Source: Rathayibacter sp. VKM Ac-2759 (GTDB taxonomy: Bacteria > Actinomycetota > Actinomycetes > Actinomycetales > Microbacteriaceae). Taken from it: 64,000 nucleotides of DNA. Both the position numbers and the translations under genes were made by a program. The stretch is from assembly GCF_009834225.1 (NCBI RefSeq), contig NZ_CP047176.1, forward strand, positions 496,001 through 560,000. The letters run 5' to 3'. The notes beneath the pieces were generated by a model that saw only the letters and a list, made by a program, of their open reading frames with translations, made no database searches and was not told where the DNA came from. Shown in pieces: positions 56,969-64,000 of the stretch (its first letter is position 1; each line of letters opens with the position of its first letter).

Positions 56969-59008
56969 GTGGCTAGGGGCAACCGGAGGCTGCACCGCGA
57001 CGCGCGGTACGCGAAGTACGCGGGCGGTCCCGACCCGCTGGCCCCGCCCGTCGATCTCGCCGAGGCGCTCGACGCGATCGGCCAGGACGTCATGGCCGGC
57101 ACGTCGCCCGAGCGTGCGATGCGCGAGTTCCTCCGCCGCGGCTCCCGCGACGGCCAGGGCCTCGACGATCTCGCCGCGCGCGTCGCGGAGCGGCGCCGCG
57201 ACCTCGCCCGGAAGCACAACCTCGACGGCACGCTCCGCGAGATCCGCGAGCTGCTCGACCGCGCCGTCCTCGCCGAGCGCAAGCAGCTCGCCCGCGACAC
57301 GCAGATGGACGACGCCGACCGCACTCTCGCCGAGCTGCAGCTCGACAGCCTCCCGCCGAGCCCCGCCGCCGCCGTCTCGGAGCTGTCCGAGTACCGCTGG
57401 CAGAGCCCCGAGGCGCGCGCCGACTTCGAGAAGATCCGCGAGCTGCTCGGCAGGGAGATGCTCGACCAGCGCTTCGAGGGCATGAAGCAGGCCCTCGAGA
57501 ACGCGAGCGACGCCGACCGCGCCGCCATCGACGCCATGCTCCGCGACCTCAACGAGCTGCTCGAGGCGCACGCCCGGGGCGAGGACACCCCCGAGCAGTT
57601 CGACGCGTTCATGGCGCAGCACGGCGAGTACTTCCCCGAGGCCCCGGAGTCGGTCGACGAGCTGATCGACGCCCTCGCGGCGCGAGCGGCCGCGGCGCAG
57701 CGGATGCGCAACTCGATGACCCAGGAGCAGCGCGACGAGCTCGACGCTCTCGCTCAGCAGGCGTTCGGCACCCCCGAGCTGATGCAGTCCCTCGGCCGGC
57801 TCGACGAGACCCTCCGGGGCCTGCGTCCCGGCGAGGACTGGGGCGGATCCGAGCGGATGGACGGCGAGCAGGGCCTCGGTCTCGGCGACGGCACCGGCGT
57901 GTTCCAGGAGCTCGCCGACCTCGACGCGCTCGCCGACCAGCTCGCGCAGCCGTCCGAGCGGTCGAGCCTCGACGACCTCGACCTCGACCTCCTCGCCCGC
58001 CGCCTCGGCGACGACGCCGCGGTCGACGCGCAGACGCTGAAGCGGCTCGAGAAGGCGCTGCGCGACTCCGGAACGATGCGCCGCGGCTCCGACGGTCGGC
58101 TCACGCTGACGCCCAAGGCGATGCGGCAGCTCGGCAAGGCGCTGCTGCGCGACATCGCCGACACGATGTCGGGCCGCCAGGGCGCGCGCAACCTCCGTCG
58201 CGCCGGCGCCGCGGGCGATCGCTCCGGTGCCACCCGCGCATGGGAGTTCGGCGACACCGAGGCCTGGGACGTCACCAGGACGGTCACGAACGCGCTGACC
58301 CGCACCGCCGGCGACGGCCGCCCGACGGGCTCCGGAGTCCGGATCGAGATCGGCGACGTCGAGGTGCAGGAGACGGAGGCGCGCACCCAGGCCAGTGTCG
58401 CGCTCCTCGTCGACACCTCGTTCTCGATGGCGATGGACGGCCGCTGGGTGCCGATGAAGCGCACGGCACTCGCCCTGCACACGCTGATCTCGAGCCGGTT
58501 CCGCGGCGACGACCTGCAGCTCATCGCCTTCGGCCGGCAGGCCGAGGTGATGGACGTCGAGCGGCTCGTCGGCCTCGACGCCGAGTGGGAGAAGGGCACC
58601 AACCTGCACCACGCCCTGCTGCTCGCCAACCGGCACTTCCGCAAGCACCCGAACGCGCAGCCGATCCTCCTGATCGTCACCGACGGCGAGCCGACCGCGC
58701 ACCTCGAGCCCGACGGCGGGATCTTCTTCGACTACCCGCCCGACCCGGTGACCATCGCCGTCTCGGTCCGCGAGCTCGACGCCTCCGTCCGCCTGGGTGC
58801 GCACACCACGTTCTTCCGCCTCGGCGACGATCCGGGGCTCGCGCGGTTCATCGACTCCCTCGCCCGCCGCATCGGCGGCACGGTCGTGAACCCCGAGTCG
58901 GACGACCTCGGCGCGGCCGTCGTCTCCTCCTACCTCGGCGCGCGCGGAGCCGCTCCCGGCAGCGGCCCCCTCGGCGACGAGCTCTTCGGCCGCGGCTGGA
59001 GCTTCTGA
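56969..59008 (+). CDS. VWA-domain protein, partner of the ChlI-like ATPase
   Basis: 679 residues. A long charged helical region (1-470, rich in E/R/A, probably coiled coil in part, e.g. RVAERRRDLARKHNLDGTLREIRELLDRAVLAERKQ) precedes a von Willebrand A domain at about 475-660 with MIDAS DTSFSMAMD, a Thr in KGTNLHH, and ILLIVTDGEPT. The MIDAS is intact, so it may bind a divalent ion and a client protein. Function of such pairs is generally complex assembly or cofactor insertion. GTG start, 27 bases after the ATPase gene. Confidence 0.88.
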   Translation: MARGNRRLHRDARYAKYAGGPDPLAPPVDLAEALDAIGQDVMAGTSPERAMREFLRRGSRDGQGLDDLAARVAERRRDLARKHNLDGTLREIRELLDRAVLAERKQLARDTQMDDADRTLAELQLDSLPPSPAAAVSELSEYRWQSPEARADFEKIRELLGREMLDQRFEGMKQALENASDADRAAIDAMLRDLNELLEAHARGEDTPEQFDAFMAQHGEYFPEAPESVDELIDALAARAAAAQRMRNSMTQEQRDELDALAQQAFGTPELMQSLGRLDETLRGLRPGEDWGGSERMDGEQGLGLGDGTGVFQELADLDALADQLAQPSERSSLDDLDLDLLARRLGDDAAVDAQTLKRLEKALRDSGTMRRGSDGRLTLTPKAMRQLGKALLRDIADTMSGRQGARNLRRAGAAGDRSGATRAWEFGDTEAWDVTRTVTNALTRTAGDGRPTGSGVRIEIGDVEVQETEARTQASVALLVDTSFSMAMDGRWVPMKRTALALHTLISSRFRGDDLQLIAFGRQAEVMDVERLVGLDAEWEKGTNLHHALLLANRHFRKHPNAQPILLIVTDGEPTAHLEPDGGIFFDYPPDPVTIAVSVRELDASVRLGAHTTFFRLGDDPGLARFIDSLARRIGGTVVNPESDDLGAAVVSSYLGARGAAPGSGPLGDELFGRGWSF

Positions 59009-59021
59009 GCGGCGCCCCGGC

Positions 59022-59795
59022 TCAGAACAGCGGCCACGGCACCGCGGGCATGCCGCCGCGCGGTGCCGGGAAGCGCGCGGAGGAGCGGAGGCGGTCGCAC
59101 CGCTTCGCGAACGCCGCGATCTCCTCCGGGGTCAGCAGCTCGCCGAGAGCCGCGCCCAGCGCGCCGTCGATCTCGGCGCGGAGGCGTCCCAGCGCGGCGA
59201 TCTCGTCGGCCGTCAGCGGCTCGCCGACCCACCCCCAGAGCACCGTCCGCAGCTTGTGCTCGGCGTGGAACGTCAGCCCGTGGTCGACGCCGAAGCGGTG
59301 ACCGCCGGGCATCTCGAGCACGTGCCCGCCCTTGCGGTCGGCGTTGTTGACGACCACGTCGAAGACGGCCATCCGCCGCAGCGGCACGGAGTCCTCGTGC
59401 ACGAGCGAGATGTCGCGGTCGTTCTCGTCGCTGCCGTCGAGCACGTGCCGCCAGCCCTCGGGCACCGCGGCGGCCGGCACCAGGTCGACCGCGTCCTGCT
59501 CGGGGTCGATGTCCTGCCACAGCTGCACCATGCCGACGCCCAGCGGCCCCTCGCGCAGCCAGGTGCGGGGCACCACGTTCCAGCCCAGGGCCTCGGAGGC
59601 GAGGTACGCGGCCCGCTCCCGCCCCGCGAGCTCCCCGTCGGGGAAGTCCCAGAGCGGCTTCTCACCGGCCACCGGCTTGTAGACGACGGAGGTGTCGCCG
59701 ATCTGCGCGAGGAACGTCGCGTTCGAGGCGGTCGTGATCCGGCCGGTGAGCTCCAGCTCGCCGTCGAGCAGGTCGGAGTCCTCGCTCACGGGCAC
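59022..59795 (-). CDS. SCO1664-family protein (lipid/PI-kinase-like fold)
   Basis: 257 residues of the actinobacterial SCO1664 family, with phosphatidylinositol-kinase-like motifs: TFLAQIGDTSVVYKPVAGEKPLWDFP (kinase N-lobe), FDVVVNNADRKGGHVLEM (catalytic D and N), and FGVDHGLTFHAEHKLRTVLW (DHG metal motif). Last of three conserved genes. GTG at 59795. Function unknown; conservation across Actinobacteria suggests a housekeeping role. Confidence 0.88.
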   Translation of the reverse strand: MPVSEDSDLLDGELELTGRITTASNATFLAQIGDTSVVYKPVAGEKPLWDFPDGELAGRERAAYLASEALGWNVVPRTWLREGPLGVGMVQLWQDIDPEQDAVDLVPAAAVPEGWRHVLDGSDENDRDISLVHEDSVPLRRMAVFDVVVNNADRKGGHVLEMPGGHRFGVDHGLTFHAEHKLRTVLWGWVGEPLTADEIAALGRLRAEIDGALGAALGELLTPEEIAAFAKRCDRLRSSARFPAPRGGMPAVPWPLF

Positions 59796-59805
59796 ACGGT
59801 GGTGC

Positions 59806-60336
59806 TCATGCCAGCGGGCAGTCGTGTCCGTCGGGGTCCATCGGGTCGCCGCAGCGCGGGCACAGCGGGCGGCCGGCGCCGACGACCTCGAGGGTCCGCT
59901 TGGCGAAGGCGCGCGCCGTGCCGACGGGGATCCGCACCTGCAGCACCTCGGTCGGCTCGGACTCCTCCTCGTCGGTGGCGTCGTCGTCGATCGGGTACGC
60001 CTCGATGAGGATCTGCGCGGTCGCCGGGTCCCAGCCGAGGCTGATGCCGCCGACGCGGAACTCGGGCTCGACGGGCTGCTCGAGCGGGTCGTTGTCGACG
60101 AGTTCCGGAGGCGTCCCCGCGGGCACGCTCACCGGGTTGCCCTCGGCGGCCATCAGCTGGTCGAGGATCTCGTCGATCTTCTCGGCGAGCAGAGCGGACT
60201 GCTGCTTCTCGAGGCCGACGCTGACGACGCGGGGGCCGGTCTTGGCCTGGAGGTAGAAGGAGCGCGAGCCGGGGGAGCCGACGGTTCCGACGACGACGCG
60301 GTCGGGCCAGTCGAACCCGTGGACGATCGGAGGCAT
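59806..60336 (-). CDS. DUF3090-family protein
   Basis: 176 residues of the DUF3090 family: MPPIVHGFDWPDRVVVGTVGSPGSRSFYLQAKTG is the conserved start, and it ends in a four-cysteine-like CPRCGDPMDPDGHDC zinc ribbon. Function unknown. Middle gene of the triad; its stop lies ten bases before the SCO1664-family start. Confidence 0.9.
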   Translation of the reverse strand: MPPIVHGFDWPDRVVVGTVGSPGSRSFYLQAKTGPRVVSVGLEKQQSALLAEKIDEILDQLMAAEGNPVSVPAGTPPELVDNDPLEQPVEPEFRVGGISLGWDPATAQILIEAYPIDDDATDEEESEPTEVLQVRIPVGTARAFAKRTLEVVGAGRPLCPRCGDPMDPDGHDCPLA

Positions 60337-60381
60337 GACCCCAGTCTAGGAGCCGTCGGCTGGCACCCGCCCGGGTGCGCG

Positions 60382-61068
60382 CTACTCGTGCCCCGCGCCT
60401 CCGCCGACCGGCGCGTCGGCCGCGGGGGCCGCCGCACGCAGCCACGCCAGGTCGCCCGCCTCGGTGTTCGTCGCCACGACCTCGGGCCGCCCGGTGCCGT
60501 AGCGGATGATCGACACCGAGGCCGGCCCGACGGTGATCCTCTGGAAGAGGTCGAGGTGCATCCCGAGCGCGTCGGCGAGGACCGCCTTGATCGTGTCGCC
60601 GTGGCTGACGGCCGCCCACACCGCTCCGGGGCCGTGCTCCGCGGCGATCGCGGCGTCGTGCCTCCTGATCGCGCCGACCGCGCGGGCCTGCATCGCGGCG
60701 AGCCCCTCACCTCCGGGGAACACGACGGCCGACGGCTGGTTCTGCACGAGCGACCAGAGCGGCTCCTCGGCCAGCTCGCGCAGCGCCCTGCCCTGCCACT
60801 GCCCGTAGTCGCACTCGGTGATGCCCTTCTCGATCGACGTCGCGGGCGAGCCGGTCTGCCGGTCGAGGAGGAAGCGCGTCGTCTGCCGGCAGCGCTCCAG
60901 CGGGCTCGAGACGATCGAGGCCAGCGGCACCGCGGCGAGCCGCTCGCCGGTGCGCGCCGCCTGCTGCCGTCCGACGTCGTCGAGCCGGACGCCGGCGGTG
61001 CGCCCCGCGAGGATCCCGGCGGTGTTGGCCGTGGTGCGCCCGTGCCGGACGAGGAGGAGGGTGGGCAT
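60382..61068 (-). CDS. Histidine phosphatase, MSMEG_4193-type
   Basis: A 228-residue phosphoglycerate-mutase-fold phosphatase: LLLVRHGRT (phospho-His loop), SSPLERCRQTTRFLLD, EKGITECDYGQWQG, and AVSHGDTIKAVL (second catalytic His). All four core residues R-H-R-H appear intact. First gene of the conserved triad with DUF3090 and SCO1664-type genes. Substrate unknown. In many relatives a mycothiol gene (mshC) is next to this triad; here it is absent on this side. Confidence 0.92.
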   Translation of the reverse strand: MPTLLLVRHGRTTANTAGILAGRTAGVRLDDVGRQQAARTGERLAAVPLASIVSSPLERCRQTTRFLLDRQTGSPATSIEKGITECDYGQWQGRALRELAEEPLWSLVQNQPSAVVFPGGEGLAAMQARAVGAIRRHDAAIAAEHGPGAVWAAVSHGDTIKAVLADALGMHLDLFQRITVGPASVSIIRYGTGRPEVVATNTEAGDLAWLRAAAPAADAPVGGGAGHE

Positions 61069-61201
61069 CGCCCCAGCCTAGACAGCGCACCTCCTCCCTC
61101 GGGTGGATGCCCGCGCGCACCCCTCCGCCTACCGTGGAGGGAGCGGCCGCCCACCGCGGCCCATCACGTGCACGCACCACTCTGCACACGAAGGGACACC
61201 C

Positions 61202-62053
61202 ATGGATGCGACGCCTTCCGGCACCGAGCCGATCAGCGCAGCGCAGGACACTCCCGCCACGCCCGAGTGGGCGGCTCCGGAGGCGACGGGCCGCCAGGAC
61301 GAGATCGCCCTGCGCATCCGCGGCCTGCGCAAGCGCTTCGGCGACAAGGAGGCGGTCGGAGGCATCGACCTCGACGTGCCCGCCGGCTCGTTCTTCGGCC
61401 TCGTCGGCCCGAACGGCGCGGGCAAGACGACGACCCTCTCGATGGCCACAGCGCTCCTCCGGCCCGACGCGGGCACCGTCACCATCCACGACGTCGACGT
61501 CTGGAAGGACACCCTCGAGGCCAAGCGCCTGATCGGCGTGCTGGCCGACGGCGTGAAGCTCTTCGACCGCCTCACCGGCCTCCAGCTGATCACCTACTAC
61601 GGCCTGCTCTGCGGGATCGCGCGCCCGACCGTGCTCGAGCGCGCGAACGACCTGCTGGCGCTGCTCGGCCTCGAGCCGTCCGACCGCACGCTCGTCGTCG
61701 ACTACTCCGCGGGCATGACCAAGAAGATCGCGCTGGCCTGCGCCCTGGTGCGCGCCCCGCGCCTCCTGGTGCTCGACGAGCCGTTCGAGTCGGTCGATCC
61801 GGTGTCGGCGGCGAACATCCGCGACATCCTCACCGGCTTCGTCGCCTCCGGCGGCACCGTCATCGTGTCGAGCCACTCGATGGATCTCGTCGAGCGGATG
61901 TGCGACCGCGTCGCCGTCATCGCCGACGGCCGCGTCGTCGCCTCCGGGACCCTCGAGGAGGTCCGCGCCGGATCGAGCCTCGAGGAGCGCTTCGTCGAGC
62001 TCGTCGGCGGCCGCACCCACCAGGAGGGCCCGGCATGGTTGCGCATCTCCTGA
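61202..62053 (+). CDS. ABC-type ATPase of an exporter
   Basis: A 283-residue ATPase of the ABC-2 exporter type, with a 38-residue N-terminal extension (MDATPSGTEPISAAQ...). Walker A GPNGAGKTT, signature SAGMTKKIALACALV (normally SGGM-xR; here YSAGM), Walker B LLVLDEPFESVD, H-loop SSHSMD. ATG at 61202. Overlaps the membrane gene by 19 bases. Confidence 0.92.
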   Translation: MDATPSGTEPISAAQDTPATPEWAAPEATGRQDEIALRIRGLRKRFGDKEAVGGIDLDVPAGSFFGLVGPNGAGKTTTLSMATALLRPDAGTVTIHDVDVWKDTLEAKRLIGVLADGVKLFDRLTGLQLITYYGLLCGIARPTVLERANDLLALLGLEPSDRTLVVDYSAGMTKKIALACALVRAPRLLVLDEPFESVDPVSAANIRDILTGFVASGGTVIVSSHSMDLVERMCDRVAVIADGRVVASGTLEEVRAGSSLEERFVELVGGRTHQEGPAWLRIS

Positions 62054-63612
62054 CCCTCCGTCTCCTGCTGCTGCGCAACGCCCTCACCCGCAACGTCTGG
62101 CAGCTGGTCGGCGTCGTCTTCGGGGCGCTCTACGCGGTCGTGGCGCTCGGGCTCGTGGTGGTGGCGCTCGTCTCGCTCGGCGCCTCCGACCCCGCGTTCG
62201 CGAACGTCGCGCTGACCCTCGGCGGCTCGGTGCTGCTGCTGGGCTGGGTGCTCGGGCCGATCTTCGTGTCGGGGTCCGACCAGAGCCTCGACCTGGCGAC
62301 CCTCGCCACCTTCCCGATCCCGCTGCGCACGCTGATGCTGGGCCTGGCCGCGGCGGGAGTCGTCGGGATCCCCGGGATCGTCACCTCGCTCGGCGCCCTC
62401 GCGTCCGCCGCGGCCTGGTGGAGCAACCCGATCGGCATCGTCCCGGGGCTGGTCTGCGCCGTGATCGGCGTCGCGACCTGCGTGGTCGCCTCCCGGCTGA
62501 TCGGGGCGCTGACCACGGGGCTCGGCTCGAGCCGCCGCTACCGCGAGGTGATCGGCGGCGTCGTGCTCGTCGTGGTGATCCTCCTCGGACCGCTGATCAT
62601 CGGCATCACGGGCGTCGTCAGCGAGGGTCTGGACGTGCTCCCCGTGATCGCCTCGGCCCTCGGCTGGTCGCCGCTCGGAGCGATCTGGGCGGTGCCCGGC
62701 TCGATCGTCGCGGGCGACGGGCTCGCCGCGCTCGCGCGCTTCGCGATCGGAGTCGCCACGCTCGCCGTGGTCACCTGGGCCTGGTCGCGGGCACTGCGCC
62801 ACGCGCTGTCGGAGCCGGCCGCGTCGACCTCGCGCGCCGCCTCCGGATCGGTGGGCATCGGCCTGTTCGGGCGCTTCCCCGGCACGCCGACCGGCGCGGT
62901 CGCCGCCCGAGCGCTGGGCTACTGGTGGCGCGATCCGCGCTACAGCCGCGGCCTCCTCGTCATCCCGGCCGTGGTGGTGCTGGCCGTCTTCTACAGCGCG
63001 ATCGGCGGAGGCGGCGACACCCTCGTGGTCCTCTCCTCCCTCTTCATCGGACTGATCTTCGGCGTGACCCTCTGCGCCGACGTGTCGTACGACGGCACGG
63101 CCTGGGCGGCCCACGTGAGCTCGGGAGTGACGGGGGCGGCCGACCGCGCCGGCCGCGTCATCGCCGCCGCGATCGTCGGGGTGCCCGCGGTGCTGATCGT
63201 CGGCATCGGCACCTGCCTCTACGTGCGCGAGCCCGAGCTGATCCCCGCGGTGCTCGGGATGTCGCTCGCGCTGGTGCTGAGCGGGTTCGGGGTCTCGAGC
63301 GTCGCCTCCGCCCTGATCGTGTATCCCGTGCCCGCGCCGGGCGACAGCCCGCTCAAGACGCCGCCGGGCTCGGGGATGATCTCGAGCGTCGTGATGCTCG
63401 CCTGCATGACGGCGACGGCGGCACTCTCGCTGCCGTCCCTCGTGCTCGGAGTGGTCTCGCTCGTCGTCGGGAGCACGGAGTTCGGAGTCTGGTCGCTGGC
63501 CGCCGCGATCGTGCTCGGCTCGGTGCTCGCGCTGGTCGGCGTCCGCGTGGGCGGCCGCATCCTCGATCGCCGCGCCCCCGAGCTCTTCGCGGCCCTCGTC
63601 AAGGTCGGCTGA
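62035..63612 (+). CDS. Multi-TM exporter membrane protein
   Basis: 525 residues with about ten or more TM segments (for example WQLVGVVFGALYAVVALGLVVVALVSL, IGGVVLVVVILLGPLIIGITGVV, GLLVIPAVVVLAVFYSAIG), and ABC-2-like architecture. Partner of the ATPase upstream. ATG at 62035 follows CAGGAGGGC. Substrate unknown. Confidence 0.85.
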   Translation: MVAHLLTLRLLLLRNALTRNVWQLVGVVFGALYAVVALGLVVVALVSLGASDPAFANVALTLGGSVLLLGWVLGPIFVSGSDQSLDLATLATFPIPLRTLMLGLAAAGVVGIPGIVTSLGALASAAAWWSNPIGIVPGLVCAVIGVATCVVASRLIGALTTGLGSSRRYREVIGGVVLVVVILLGPLIIGITGVVSEGLDVLPVIASALGWSPLGAIWAVPGSIVAGDGLAALARFAIGVATLAVVTWAWSRALRHALSEPAASTSRAASGSVGIGLFGRFPGTPTGAVAARALGYWWRDPRYSRGLLVIPAVVVLAVFYSAIGGGGDTLVVLSSLFIGLIFGVTLCADVSYDGTAWAAHVSSGVTGAADRAGRVIAAAIVGVPAVLIVGIGTCLYVREPELIPAVLGMSLALVLSGFGVSSVASALIVYPVPAPGDSPLKTPPGSGMISSVVMLACMTATAALSLPSLVLGVVSLVVGSTEFGVWSLAAAIVLGSVLALVGVRVGGRILDRRAPELFAALVKVG

Positions 63613-63636
63613 GGTCGCACCCGCGGTTCTCCCTCG

Positions 63637-63696
63637 GCGAGAGCGCGAGAGTTGTCGTACTCGACCCCCGAGTGCGACAACTCCTGCGTTCTCGCG
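63637..63696. terminator. Nested hairpin after the exporter
   Basis: GAGTTGTCGTACTCG (63649-63663) pairs with CGAGTGCGACAACTC (63669-63683) with one wobble and a 5-base loop, and GCGAGAGCGC (63637-63646) with GCGTTCTCGC (63687-63696). Probable terminator. Confidence 0.7.
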
Positions 63697-63708
63697 GAGG
63701 ATGGGGGC

Positions 63709-64000
63709 ATGCGCAGCGTCGAACTCCTCCTGGATGCGGAGTCGGAGGCGCGGATCAGGGCGCAGTGGCAGGCCCTCGAAGCCGCCGGCATCCCGAGCCT
63801 CTCGCTGCACACGTCCGCCAGCAACCGGCCGCACGTCACGCTCGTCGCCGGCCCGGGGCTCGCCGCGCCGGAGCCCGGGTCGCTCGGGCCGCTGCCGGCG
63901 AGCGTCGAGCTCTCCGCCGTCCTCCTCTTCCCGCACGCCGGCCGCTACGTGCTGGCCTGGGGCGTCACCCGCTCGCCTGCGCTCGACGCCCTGCACGCCC
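63709..64000 (+). CDS. 2'-5' RNA ligase-like protein, 3' end outside window
   Basis: The visible 97 residues begin MRSVELLLDAESEARIRAQWQAL and contain the first HxTx motif HVTL (H42). This is the LigT/2H phosphoesterase family, which acts on cyclic phosphates or RNA ends. The second motif lies beyond the window. ATG at 63709 follows GGAGG. Function unknown. Confidence 0.75.
   Translation, partial: MRSVELLLDAESEARIRAQWQALEAAGIPSLSLHTSASNRPHVTLVAGPGLAAPEPGSLGPLPASVELSAVLLFPHAGRYVLAWGVTRSPALDALHA

Noticed and set aside
59692..63612. A plus-strand frame of 1300 codons
   Set aside because: Only the C-terminal 525 residues are a plausible membrane protein; the rest is antisense to the SCO1664 triad.
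1..64000. tRNA, rRNA or other structured RNA genes
   Set aside because: I looked for the conserved tRNA arms and rRNA blocks in intergenic regions and found none, but a covariance-model search would be needed to exclude them.

Overview
The window is very GC-rich (third codon positions almost all G or C), with dense genes, many GTG starts and many ATGA/GTGA four-base operon overlaps. Several families point to Actinobacteria and most likely the Microbacteriaceae: a DUF222/HNH (13E12-type) endonuclease, the SCO1664 - DUF3090 - MSMEG_4193-type phosphatase triad, a CmtR-type ArsR sensor, and a GlsB/YeaQ protein. A plant-associated genus such as Rathayibacter or Curtobacterium would fit the sugar-catabolic content, but the genus is only an inference. 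I see no rRNA, tRNA, CRISPR array, prophage or insertion sequence.

Layout. 1-8430: a partial GH95 glycosidase, a TIM-barrel isomerase, the araB-araD-araA operon with a LacI-type operator, its probable LacI regulator, and an orphan LuxR-type response regulator. 8579-18628: a GlsB protein, an amidase/agmatine deiminase pair, TetR/SDR, MarR/flavin monooxygenase/DoxX, a CmtR-like sensor with a cation exporter, an esterase and a small P-loop kinase. 18850-26887: L-rhamnose isomerase and mutarotase, a divergent LacI regulator, and a complete DppABCDF-type ABC importer. 27011-38334: epoxide hydrolase, WYL regulator, MFS exporter, a MacB/FtsX-type ABC pair divergent from a NarL-type two-component system, small proteins, then a second NarL-type two-component system. 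38348-45970: SMP-30 lactonase, ROK regulator, GH36 alpha-galactosidase and a sugar ABC importer. 46049-50855: an MFS transporter divergent from an SDR - TetR - SCP2-like - class III aminotransferase operon; both promoters carry the same operator. 51131-64000: an SLH surface protein, a PQQ-type sugar dehydrogenase lipoprotein, an HNH protein, a MoxR/ChlI-like ATPase with a VWA partner, the SCO1664 triad, an ABC exporter and the start of a 2'-5' RNA ligase-like gene.

How it works together. Arabinose, rhamnose, alpha-galactoside and GH95 (fucosidase-class) functions, each with a local regulator and two of them with transporters, describe a bacterium living on plant cell-wall and storage sugars. 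The other genes are metal and drug resistance and stress sensing. Scattered between genes are about fourteen copies of one palindromic REP-like repeat, mostly in inverted pairs. Several genes have a -10-like box six to eight bases before the start codon, which suggests leaderless transcripts.
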